DNA of 13,357 bases from Acholeplasmatales bacterium (lineage in GTDB: Bacteria; Bacillota_I; Bacilli_A; Acholeplasmatales; Anaeroplasmataceae): contig CAAGJD010000171.1 in NCBI GenBank assembly GCA_900770055.1, positions 1 through 13,357 on the forward strand, given 5' to 3'. Positions within the stretch are counted from its first letter, which is position 1; the number at the start of each line of letters is the position of its first letter. Of this stretch, positions 1 through 6,794 are shown in pieces. The notes beneath the pieces are model-generated. The model was not told where the DNA came from, searched no databases, and was given only the letters and a program-made list of their open reading frames with translations. The position numbers were made by a program, and so were the translations under genes.

Positions 1-1744
1 AACTCTTGCAGATAGAATTCTAGAAATATGTCAATCTGTTGAACAAAGAGAAATGCAAGACCAAATCCTTGATTCTATGGAATTAGAGCGCGAAAGAGGA
101 ATTACAATTAAACTAAATGCAGTTGCTCTTAAGTATAAAGCTTTAAATGGTATAGAATATGATTTTCATCTTATCGATACTCCTGGTCATGTTGACTTCA
201 CCTATGAGGTATCAAGAAGTCTAGCTGCCTGTGAAGGAGCAATCCTAGTTGTTGATGCAACTCAAGGAGTTGAGGCTCAAACATTAGCAAATGTTTATTT
301 AGCTTTAGACAATAATCTTGAAATTTTACCGCTAATAAATAAAATAGATCTTCCATCAGCTGACCCAGAGCGCGCTAAGCATGAAATTGAAAACACAATA
401 GGCCTTCCTGCTTATGAAGCTGTATTAGCATCTGCCAAAACTGGTCAAGGTGTAAGAGATATCTTAGAACAAATAGTAAGCTATGTACCAGCTCCTACAG
501 GAAGCCTAGAGGCTCCAGTAAAGGCATTAATATTTGATAGTGCCTTTGACCCATATCGAGGAGTAGTTATTCTTGTTTGTGTAAAAGAAGGTATTATCAA
601 CCGAGGTGACACAATAAAGCTAATGGCAACAGGTGCTACATATCAGGTAGTTGATTTAGGTGTTAGAACCCCAAAAGAAGTCAAAAAAGAATATCTAATG
701 GCAGGTGATGTAGGCTACATTACCGCATCAATTAAGGATATAAATACTGTTCATGTCGGTGATACAGTAACAACTATAGAAAATGAAGCAGAAATACCAC
801 TTGCAGGTTATCGTAAACTTAACCCGATGGTATTCTGTGGACTTTATCCAATTGATTCTAAACAATACCAAGATTTAAGAGATGCTTTAGAAAAATTAAA
901 GCTTTCTGATGCAGCATTAGTGTTTGAACCAGAAACCTCTCAAGCCTTAGGCTTTGGCTTTAGAACAGGCTTTTTAGGTTTATTGCATATGGATATTGTT
1001 AAAGAAAGAATTTCAAGAGAATTTGGTATTGAACTAATCGCTACTGCACCATCAGTTAATTATCATGTTTACTTAACTAATGGTAACATGATTATGATTG
1101 ATAACCCATCACAATTACCAGAGGTTCAAACAATATCACGAATTGAGGAACCATTTGTTAACGCAACAATTATGACTCCAACTGAATATATTGGTGCTGT
1201 CATGGATTTATGTCAACGTAAGCGTGGTATATTTGTTGATATGAAATATATTGAAGAAACTAGAGCTGTTATTCATTATAATATTCCGTTACTTGAAATA
1301 GTATATGATTTCTTTGATAAGCTAAAAAGCTATACAAAGGGCTATGCTTCATTTGATTATGAGCTTGGTGATTATATGGCATCTAAGCTTGTAAAGATGG
1401 ATATTATGCTAAATGGTGATGTTGTAGATGCCTTATCAACAATAGTTCATAAGGATTTTGCTTACGAAAGAGGTAGAATATTAGTTGAAAAGCTTAAAGA
1501 AATTATCCCACGTCAGCAATTTGAAGTACCAGTTCAAGCTGTAATTAACCACAAGGTTATTGCAAGAAGTGATATTAAAGCTCTAAGAAAAGACGTTCTT
1601 GCGAAATGCTATGGTGGCGATATTTCAAGAAAAAAGAAGCTTTTAGAAAAACAAAAAGAAGGTAAAAAGAGGATGAAGGCTATCGGTAGTGTTGAAGTGC
1701 CTCAAGAAGCATTCCTTGCAATACTATCAACTGATGAATCCTAA
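1..1744 (+). CDS. lepA: Elongation factor 4 (LepA), 5'-truncated by window edge
   Basis: Ribosome-associated translational GTPase (EF4) that acts on stalled or mis-translocated ribosomes and in 30S biogenesis. The reading frame is open from base 2, where TLADRILE continues the P-loop (the GKS part is off the left edge). An internal ATG at 53 is therefore not the start; about 20 N-terminal residues are missing. Visible GTPase motifs are the RGITIK switch I (95-112), DTPGH (176-190), NKID (338-349) and SAKTG (431-445). They are followed by domain II, EF-G-like domains III and V, and the LepA-specific C-terminal domain (about 1480-1740) with its basic GGDISRKKKLLEKQKEGKKR stretch. About 580 codons are present, against a usual length near 600. 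The gene lies 21 bp upstream of the HIT gene and probably shares a transcript and terminator with it. In many Firmicutes lepA is followed by hemW; here hemW is about 9 kb away. Confidence 0.97.
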   Translation, partial: TLADRILEICQSVEQREMQDQILDSMELERERGITIKLNAVALKYKALNGIEYDFHLIDTPGHVDFTYEVSRSLAACEGAILVVDATQGVEAQTLANVYLALDNNLEILPLINKIDLPSADPERAKHEIENTIGLPAYEAVLASAKTGQGVRDILEQIVSYVPAPTGSLEAPVKALIFDSAFDPYRGVVILVCVKEGIINRGDTIKLMATGATYQVVDLGVRTPKEVKKEYLMAGDVGYITASIKDINTVHVGDTVTTIENEAEIPLAGYRKLNPMVFCGLYPIDSKQYQDLRDALEKLKLSDAALVFEPETSQALGFGFRTGFLGLLHMDIVKERISREFGIELIATAPSVNYHVYLTNGNMIMIDNPSQLPEVQTISRIEEPFVNATIMTPTEYIGAVMDLCQRKRGIFVDMKYIEETRAVIHYNIPLLEIVYDFFDKLKSYTKGYASFDYELGDYMASKLVKMDIMLNGDVVDALSTIVHKDFAYERGRILVEKLKEIIPRQQFEVPVQAVINHKVIARSDIKALRKDVLAKCYGGDISRKKKLLEKQKEGKKRMKAIGSVEVPQEAFLAILSTDES

Positions 1745-1765
1745 AAAATAAGAAAGGGGTATATT

Positions 1766-2191
1766 ATGAAAAAGGAAAACTGTCCATATTGTAATTATGG
1801 AGAAGCACTTGCAAAATTTGGTGTTTTAGCATTTGAAACAGAAACATCATCTGTAATTGTTTTTAAAGATCAATCTCACAAAGGACGTGCCATTGTTGCC
1901 TATAAAGCTGACCATGTTGCCGAAATTCAAGATTTATCTGACGAAGAAAGAAATAAATTTATGGCTGATGTTGCAAATGTTGCAAAAGCTATTCAAAAAG
2001 CTTACAATCCTGATAGAATCAACTATGGTGCATATGGTGATACACTTGGTCACCTACACATCCACTTAGTTCCTAAATATAAGGATGGCTTTGAATGGGG
2101 TGGAACATTTGTTATGAACACAAATAATTACGCAAGTGACGAAGAAATTGCTAAGGTTATAGAAGCAATTAAAGCTAATTATAAAGCTTAA
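1766..2191 (+). CDS. HIT-family (histidine triad) nucleotide hydrolase, 141 aa
   Basis: Small cytoplasmic histidine-triad protein. The family hydrolyses or transfers nucleotidyl groups (AMP-lysine-like substrates, dinucleoside polyphosphates); the exact substrate is not visible here. The diagnostic HLHIHLV motif has its three His at residues 96, 98 and 100, the last two near the catalytic centre. An N-terminal CPYC (Cys6, Cys9) together with His50 fits the zinc-binding variant of the family. Length is typical for Hint/HIT proteins. The start ATG is supported by AAGGGG at 1754-1759. The gene follows lepA after 21 bp and is followed at once by a strong intrinsic terminator that overlaps its stop codon, so it is probably the last gene of the lepA transcript. 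The family is firm; calling it hit or hinT would go beyond the sequence. Confidence 0.93.
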   Translation: MKKENCPYCNYGEALAKFGVLAFETETSSVIVFKDQSHKGRAIVAYKADHVAEIQDLSDEERNKFMADVANVAKAIQKAYNPDRINYGAYGDTLGHLHIHLVPKYKDGFEWGGTFVMNTNNYASDEEIAKVIEAIKANYKA

Positions 2192-2214
2192 ATCCCAATT
2201 TTTTGGGATTTTTT
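2190..2214 (+). terminator. Intrinsic terminator after the HIT gene
   Basis: AAATCCCAA (2190-2198) pairs perfectly with TTGGGATTT (2203-2211) across a TTTT loop, and T residues continue to 2214. The hairpin begins on the last bases of the HIT stop codon and ends the lepA-HIT transcript just before the thiT promoter. Confidence 0.85.
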
Positions 2215-2223
2215 CATTCCATA

Positions 2224-2252
2224 TTGTCAATTAATTAAATTTTTGGTATAAT
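2224..2252 (+). promoter_or_regulatory. Sigma-A-type promoter for the thiT operon
   Basis: TTGTCA (2224-2229) and a perfect TATAAT (2247-2252) are separated by exactly 17 bp. The predicted transcription start is near 2259, immediately before the 5' strand of the TPP aptamer, which supports the call. Confidence 0.85.
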
Positions 2253-2260
2253 AGCTTTGT

Positions 2261-2348
2261 CATATTAAGGGGAGCCATATTGGCTGAGAGGATATTTAGT
2301 TATCGACCCTTGACCTGATCTAGGTAATGCTAGCGTAGGGAATAATGT
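2261..2348 (+). ncRNA. TPP riboswitch (THI element)
   Basis: This is a thiamine pyrophosphate aptamer. The conserved cores are present in order: GGGGAGCC (2269-2276), the short P3 hairpin AGCCA/TGGCT, CTGAGAGG (2284-2291), GACCCTTGACCTGATCTAGG (2305-2324) and TAATGCTAGCGTAGGGAA (2325-2342). CTAG/CTAG pairing around GTAATG replaces the more usual CTGG/CCAG, a compensated change. P1 can form between CATATT (2261-2266) and AATAATG (2341-2347) with one bulged base. The aptamer sits upstream of thiT and is followed by an intrinsic terminator, so high TPP is expected to stop transcription before the transporter gene. Confidence 0.97.
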
Positions 2349-2377
2349 GAGAGTACTTACTATATTTTCTTTTTAGC

Positions 2378-2400
2378 ATGTCCTAGTGGACATTTTTTTT
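2378..2400 (+). terminator. Conditional terminator of the TPP riboswitch (expression platform)
   Basis: ATGTCC (2378-2383) pairs with GGACAT (2388-2393) over a TAGT loop, followed by an unbroken run of eight T (2393-2400). It lies between the aptamer and the thiT ribosome binding site, the expected place for a transcriptional OFF switch. CCTAG (2382-2386) is complementary to CTAGG (2320-2324) in the aptamer, so the two could compete as an antiterminator; that pairing is an inference. Confidence 0.8.
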
Positions 2401-2406
2401 GTTTAT

Positions 2407-2413
2407 AAGGAGG
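2407..2413 (+). promoter_or_regulatory. Ribosome binding site that sets the thiT start
   Basis: AAGGAGG lies 5 bases before the ATG at 2419. It decides against an upstream in-frame GTG at 2386, which falls inside the riboswitch terminator hairpin. Confidence 0.85.
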
Positions 2414-2418
2414 ATATA

Positions 2419-3030
2419 ATGAAAAACAAAAAGTTTTCCACAAGGGTATTAGCTGAGATGGCTTTATTTACAGCCATTGCCTTTGCACTTGATGTCTTAC
2501 AATCAGGCCTATTTAGAGGCATTTGGACAAATGGTGGCTCAGTAGGTATCGCAATGGTACCAATCTTTATTCTATGCTATAAAAGAGGCTTCTTACCAGG
2601 CTTAATTTCTGGTTTTGCCTTAAGCTTCCTTCAAATGCTTGGAGGAGTATATGCTATAGCAGATACATGGTATAATGTATTATTACAAATTTCACTTGAT
2701 TATATTTTAGCTTATCCTGTAATTTCCGTTGCAGGCTTACTTGCTAAGCAATATCAAAATGCAGAAACTACAAAGAAAAAAATGATTTTCTTAAATATTG
2801 GTATTGCAATTGGTGGTTTATTAAAGTTTTTATGCCACTATCTTGCAGGTGTAATTTTCTGGGCATCAAGCTGTCCTGAAGATTTCTTAGGAGGACCTGC
2901 AGTTTACAGCTTAGTTTATAATGGATCATTTATGATTATTAACATTATTTTAGCATGTGTAATTATGTCATTAATTTCATGTAAATATCCACAACTATTA
3001 AAGGAGGAATCAGCAAATGAAGAAGCTTAA
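2419..3030 (+). CDS. thiT: Thiamine-specific ECF transporter S component ThiT
   Basis: Membrane substrate-binding (S) subunit that captures thiamine and docks onto the shared ECF energising module (EcfA, EcfA', EcfT), which is not encoded in this window. From the ATG at 2419 the protein is 203 aa with about six hydrophobic helices, typical for the family. ThiT-like signatures are WTNGGSVGIAMVP (Trp36), DY (94-95), CHYLAGVIFW (His140, Trp148) and YNGSFM (Asn168). They correspond to residues known from Lactococcus ThiT to bind thiamine; from memory the DY pair replaces an EY pair there. The TPP riboswitch upstream fits this specificity. The start was chosen for its ribosome binding site at 2407-2413. 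The last 14 bases overlap the next gene, so the two are very likely translationally coupled. Confidence 0.94.
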   Translation: MKNKKFSTRVLAEMALFTAIAFALDVLQSGLFRGIWTNGGSVGIAMVPIFILCYKRGFLPGLISGFALSFLQMLGGVYAIADTWYNVLLQISLDYILAYPVISVAGLLAKQYQNAETTKKKMIFLNIGIAIGGLLKFLCHYLAGVIFWASSCPEDFLGGPAVYSLVYNGSFMIINIILACVIMSLISCKYPQLLKEESANEEA

Positions 3031-3430
3031 AAACATATTATTAATTTTGATTCCATCATTATTAATTCTTACAGGTTTAATATTCTATATTCAAAGCTAT
3101 TCGTATTATGCTGATGAATGGGGAACTGACATTAGCTTTGATAGTGATTATTTAGTTATTATGATTTTAGGTGCAGCATTATTAGTGCTTTCAATTAACC
3201 AAATTAAATCAAATAATCAAAATGTTTATTATGGATGTACTGTCACAATTGGTGCAGTATTAGGATTCTATAATTTAGGATGCTTCTTTAAAGCATTATT
3301 TAAAGCACTAAGCAAGAATAAAGAATTTGACTTTGCTGGTAATCAAACATATTTATACGTTGGTATTATTGGCGTAGTGATGCTAATTTATTTTATAGCA
3401 TCATATATTGATTCTAAAAAGAACGCATAA
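3017..3430 (+). CDS. Unknown four-helix membrane protein in the thiT operon, 137 aa
   Basis: I do not recognise this protein. Four hydrophobic stretches are visible at about 6-25, 45-61, 71-95 and 111-130. Between the first two is a short polar loop rich in Tyr and Asp (about 28-44, including YYADEWGTDISFDSDY). Both termini carry Lys (MKKLKN at the start, DSKKNA at the end), consistent with both being cytoplasmic. No enzyme motif and no thiamine-binding signature is present. A strong AAGGAGG (3001-3007), lying inside thiT, precedes the ATG, and the gene overlaps thiT by 14 bp. It is therefore co-transcribed with thiT and should share TPP control. It could assist thiamine uptake or simply be carried along; the sequence does not decide. 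Confidence 0.8.
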   Translation: MKKLKNILLILIPSLLILTGLIFYIQSYSYYADEWGTDISFDSDYLVIMILGAALLVLSINQIKSNNQNVYYGCTVTIGAVLGFYNLGCFFKALFKALSKNKEFDFAGNQTYLYVGIIGVVMLIYFIASYIDSKKNA

Positions 3431-3441
3431 TTATATTTATT

Positions 3442-3469
3442 AAATGGTACTTAATTAGTACCATTTTTT
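3442..3469 (+). terminator. Intrinsic terminator of the thiT operon
   Basis: AAATGGTACT (3442-3451) pairs with AGTACCATTT (3457-3466) over a TAATT loop, followed by TTT then C. It lies 11 bp after the stop codon of the small membrane protein gene. Confidence 0.85.
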
Positions 3470-3534
3470 CTTCCATAAAACAAACTCGTTTAATTAAAAT
3501 ATTAATTTTTTTTGCCAGCAAAGCCCTTAAACTA

Positions 3535-3562
3535 TTTACATTTTTATTTTTTCCTTTAAAAT
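3535..3562 (+). promoter_or_regulatory. Probable promoter of the diguanylate cyclase gene
   Basis: TTTACA (3535-3540) and TAAAAT (3557-3562) are separated by 16 bp. An overlapping TATAAT (3562-3567) is a better -10 but has no -35 at a normal distance. The region is very AT-rich, so the exact boxes are uncertain. Confidence 0.4.
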
Positions 3563-3592
3563 ATAATTATGTGGATATAGGGAGAGGATTTT

Positions 3593-5725
3593 ATGAACAT
3601 TACTAATCTAGAAATTATCCAAGCAACAATCGAATTTTCATTAGCATTTGCTTTTATAATTATTGCAATTTCATTGTTATATAATAAAAATAAAAGACAA
3701 GGAATGAATGAAATAATTAAAATGTTTTTCGTTGTTTCTGCAATTTTAATATTTGAAGCATGCGCATACATATTTAGAGGGAATACAGATTTAGTCTTTA
3801 TTATCGCTAATCAAATATCTAACTTTATCGTTTTCTTTTTAAATTTCTTCTTGTCATCTATATTTATTAGATATGTATATGAAATTATTAATAGAAATGA
3901 ATTACATGTACCAAATAGATATAAAATACTAGTCGATTTAGGCTTTATCTTAGCATGTATTATTCTATTTATAAATATATTTACAGGTTGGATGTATACA
4001 TTTGATGAAAATAATTTTTATAAAAGAAATATTATGTGGTATGTTTACACTACATTATCTTTAATATTACCTATTATTTGTACAATTCTATGCTTTAAGT
4101 ACAAATCATATCTATCTAAATCTATCTTCAATTCAATTCTTTTATATGCATGGCTACCTATGTTATTTTTAATTATGCAAGTAATCATTTATGGATTATC
4201 AATAATGACAATAGGTATGGCAATTGATTTATTTATTATGCTTGTTATCTATCTATCTGACTTAATAAAAACAAGAATGAATGACAAAGAAATTAAGCAA
4301 TTAGATATTAATAAAATTAGAACTATAATTTTATATACCTTTATAGCTGTATTTATTAGTTCATCTATAATATCTTGTTCTGTATATCTTAGCAAAATGA
4401 TTAAAGAAAACAACAATAATAATAATTTAATTACCTCAAATATGATTTGTGATAATATTGATGCTCAATTTCAAGAGCTCTTAACTGTTTCAGCAACACT
4501 AAGTCAAGATTATTACATTAAAGAAGCTTTAAAAAACAGTGATCCTAATGACTATTATAATGTAGAAGATATGATTATAAATTCATTAGACGCTATTAAA
4601 CAAGGCTTTAAATATGAAGTAGTTTATGCTGTATCAGATATATCAATGGTTTATTATAATAATCTAGGCTTTAGTAGATGTATTGATAGAAACAATTATG
4701 GAGAAGACATTTGGTATAAAGAACTTACTGATAGTAGTGATTTACATAGAATAAATATCAATACAGATATAGATACTTTAGATAATTTAATAATTTTTGC
4801 AAATACTAAAGTATTCGATGATGATGGTAACTATATTGGAATTACAGGTGTCGGAATCAAAGTTAACTCCCTTAGTAATATTTTAGCTAGTTTTGAAAAT
4901 AAATTTAATTCAAAAATATATCTTACTAATCCTGATGGACTCATAAAGGTTTCTTCTAATATGAGTTTAATCAATAATAAAAAGATTGATAATTCATTTT
5001 TTAGTAATGTTACAAATAATTCATTTCATAAAACACAAAATACTTTAACTAAATATTTGAGTAGCTCGAACATGTATTTAGTTATTGAATATGAAAAAAT
5101 AAATTATTATTCTGCTTTTGAAATCATAGCTCCATCATTAATTATTTTCATTATAGGTATATTCCTTTTCGGAAGCTTCGTAATAATGACCTATATTGAA
5201 AATAAAAGAGCCTATAATACGATTATCGAACAAAAAAATTTCTCATTAACAGATGAAATGACTGAACTATTAAACAGAAGAGCCTTTGAAGCAGATGTTA
5301 ATGAATTAGCTAATCAGGATCTATCTAGATATGTAATAATTCAATTTGATATTAATTCATTAAAAATGACTAATGATGTATTAGGTCATCAGGCTGGAGA
5401 TGAATTAATAATTGGGGCAGCTAAATGCATGAAAGAGACTTTTAGCGATTACGGCAAAATATACCGAACTGGTGGAGACGAATTTATTGCAATAATTAAA
5501 TGTGATAATACCTTATTAGAAGAAAAAATAGCTAAATTTAAATATTTATGTGATAATTACAAAGGTGAATACATTGGTCCTATTTCAATATCAATAGGCT
5601 CTGTATCCTGTGATGATTATCAAAATCTTAATCTTCGTGAAATAATTGTCTTAGCAGATAATTTAATGTATGATAATAAAGACATTTATTATAAAACTAC
5701 AAACAATAAAAGAAGAATAAATTAA
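3593..5725 (+). CDS. Membrane-bound diguanylate cyclase: 7TM-like region, Cache-like sensor, GGDEF
   Basis: Predicted to make cyclic di-GMP from two GTP in response to an external signal. Residues 1-225 contain about seven hydrophobic helices, resembling the 7TM input region of some sensor kinases. A helix at 243-265 leads into an extracytoplasmic segment (about 266-508) with Cache-like features: IWYKELTD (373-380), a hydrophobic ITGVGIKVNSLSNI (417-430) and YLTNPDG (443-449). A final helix (511-533) precedes the cytoplasmic GGDEF domain (about 550-700). That domain is intact: LTDEMTELLNRR (552-563), FDINSLKMTND (585-595), HQAGDE (599-604), GGDEF (627-631) and ADNLMYDNK (688-696). The inhibitory RxxD site expected five residues before GGDEF is absent (SDYG instead). 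A run of six Asn (273-278) follows the helix. The ATG is backed by GGGAGAGG at 3580-3587. The gene stands alone between terminators. Activity and ligand are inferred. Confidence 0.92.
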   Translation: MNITNLEIIQATIEFSLAFAFIIIAISLLYNKNKRQGMNEIIKMFFVVSAILIFEACAYIFRGNTDLVFIIANQISNFIVFFLNFFLSSIFIRYVYEIINRNELHVPNRYKILVDLGFILACIILFINIFTGWMYTFDENNFYKRNIMWYVYTTLSLILPIICTILCFKYKSYLSKSIFNSILLYAWLPMLFLIMQVIIYGLSIMTIGMAIDLFIMLVIYLSDLIKTRMNDKEIKQLDINKIRTIILYTFIAVFISSSIISCSVYLSKMIKENNNNNNLITSNMICDNIDAQFQELLTVSATLSQDYYIKEALKNSDPNDYYNVEDMIINSLDAIKQGFKYEVVYAVSDISMVYYNNLGFSRCIDRNNYGEDIWYKELTDSSDLHRININTDIDTLDNLIIFANTKVFDDDGNYIGITGVGIKVNSLSNILASFENKFNSKIYLTNPDGLIKVSSNMSLINNKKIDNSFFSNVTNNSFHKTQNTLTKYLSSSNMYLVIEYEKINYYSAFEIIAPSLIIFIIGIFLFGSFVIMTYIENKRAYNTIIEQKNFSLTDEMTELLNRRAFEADVNELANQDLSRYVIIQFDINSLKMTNDVLGHQAGDELIIGAAKCMKETFSDYGKIYRTGGDEFIAIIKCDNTLLEEKIAKFKYLCDNYKGEYIGPISISIGSVSCDDYQNLNLREIIVLADNLMYDNKDIYYKTTNNKRRIN

Positions 5726-5735
5726 TAATTATTAT

Positions 5736-5773
5736 ATGGTATAGCATTATTTTATGAAGCTATACCATTTTTT
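5736..5773 (+). terminator. Intrinsic terminator after the diguanylate cyclase gene
   Basis: ATGGTATAGC (5736-5745) pairs with GCTATACCAT (5759-5768), a perfect 10-bp stem with a 13-base loop, then TTTTTT to 5773. It lies 10 bp after the stop codon. Confidence 0.83.
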
Positions 5774-5788
5774 ATATTTTTAGCAATT

Positions 5789-5817
5789 TTGACATATATT
5801 GAAACATATGGTAAAAT
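5789..5817 (+). promoter_or_regulatory. Promoter of the ABC exporter operon
   Basis: Perfect TTGACA (5789-5794), 17-bp spacer, and TAAAAT (5812-5817), with an extended -10 TG at 5809-5810. The predicted start near 5824 gives an 89-base leader before the ATG. Confidence 0.78.
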
Positions 5818-5845
5818 TTATAAAATTTATTATTTATATGATATT

Positions 5846-5889
5846 ATTAGCTTATTTCATTATTAAATGAATATAATGTATTAGCTAAT
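5846..5889 (+). promoter_or_regulatory. Nested inverted repeat in the ABC operon leader
   Basis: ATTAGCT (5846-5852) is complementary to AGCTAAT (5883-5889). Inside it TTCATT (5856-5861) pairs with AATGAA (5866-5871) over ATTA. It lies downstream of the predicted transcription start and ends 23 bases before the ATG. It could be an RNA fold or a regulator binding site, but in DNA this AT-rich a chance origin is possible. Confidence 0.35.
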
Positions 5890-5912
5890 TTAGAATAATA
5901 TGGAGGTATAAA

Positions 5913-6794
5913 ATGATTGAGATTAAAGGAATCAGTAAGGCTTTTGATGAAAATCTAGTTTTAAATAATATCAATCTATCATTAGAAGATGGAAAAATAT
6001 TGGCCTTAACAGGAATTAATGGTGCCGGTAAATCAACTTTATTAAGATTAATTAGTGGAATATATCGTCCTGATGAAGGTAAAATCTTAATTAATGGTGA
6101 GGATGTTTATGAAAATGAAAATGTAAAAGCAAATATTTTTCTTCTTCCAGATGAACCATTCTACGATCACTATGTAACACCAACCTCAATTACTGAATTT
6201 TATAAAGCTTATTATAAATTTGATGAGCAAATTTATTTTAATTATTTAGCTAAATTTAATATTCCAATAAAGAAAAAACTCTATACCTTCTCTAAAGGTA
6301 TGAAAAGAAGAGTATTTATCTCAATAGCTTTAGCTATAAAGCCTAAATATTTGTTATTAGATGAAGCATTTGATGGTTTAGACCCTTTAGCTAGATTAGT
6401 ATTTAAAAAGGCTATCACTGATTTAGTTAAAGAAAATAATACTACAATAATTATTTCATCCCATTCCTTAAGAGAGCTTGAAGATATATGTGATACATAT
6501 GTTGTAATTGATCATAAGGATATTATCTCTAGTGGTGCAATATCTCAAAGTACGACTAAGCTTCACAAATACCAAATAGCCTTTAATGAGCTTCCTAATA
6601 CCGAAAATTTTGATTTTTCGTATAAAACACTTAAGGTTGATGGTAGAGTCGTTAAAATCATAACAGAAATTGATTTTGAAACTTTTAAAAGAGAAATTGA
6701 AAAATATAATCCTTTGATTATTGATGAAATTCACATAGATTTTGAAGAATTATTCATAATTGAAGTAGAAGAAAGGGGCTACATCAATGACTAA
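5913..6794 (+). CDS. ABC transporter ATP-binding protein (exporter type)
   Basis: Cytoplasmic ATPase subunit of an ABC-2-type exporter of the kind related to YtrB/BcrA, 293 aa. Visible elements are Walker A GINGAGKST (34-42), the signature region FSKGMKRR (126-133, ending in K-G-M-K rather than the usual SGGQ), Walker B YLLLDEAFDGLDP (146-158, catalytic Glu151), and the switch His184 in SSHS. The Q-loop glutamine position reads LLPDEP (77-82), as seen in this subgroup. The C-terminal 80 residues are a typical poorly conserved extension. GGAGG at 5902-5906 supports the start. The stop overlaps the permease start by 8 bp, so the two subunits are translationally coupled. The substrate is not visible; relatives export antibiotics, lipids or peptides. 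No GntR-type regulator, common beside such operons, is nearby. Confidence 0.9.
   Translation: MIEIKGISKAFDENLVLNNINLSLEDGKILALTGINGAGKSTLLRLISGIYRPDEGKILINGEDVYENENVKANIFLLPDEPFYDHYVTPTSITEFYKAYYKFDEQIYFNYLAKFNIPIKKKLYTFSKGMKRRVFISIALAIKPKYLLLDEAFDGLDPLARLVFKKAITDLVKENNTTIIISSHSLRELEDICDTYVVIDHKDIISSGAISQSTTKLHKYQIAFNELPNTENFDFSYKTLKVDGRVVKIITEIDFETFKREIEKYNPLIIDEIHIDFEELFIIEVEERGYIND

Noticed and set aside
53..55. ATG as the true start of lepA
   Set aside because: The frame is open back to base 2 and encodes conserved LepA residues (TLADRILE), so the gene is cut by the window edge.
2386..2418. Upstream GTG as the thiT start, adding 11 residues
   Set aside because: It lies inside the riboswitch terminator hairpin and has no ribosome binding site; the ATG at 2419 has AAGGAGG 5 bases before it.
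3470..3592. Possible c-di-GMP riboswitch upstream of the GGDEF gene
   Set aside because: The only GC-rich patch (GCCAGCAAAGCCC) is too short and lacks the paired elements and tetraloop-receptor parts of a GEMM aptamer.
3556..3771. Minus-strand open frame opposite the start of the cyclase gene
   Set aside because: Antisense shadow of a clear gene, with no ribosome binding site or recognisable product. The same applies to open frames at 1857-2069, 6468-6734, 9504-9704 and 12963-13169.
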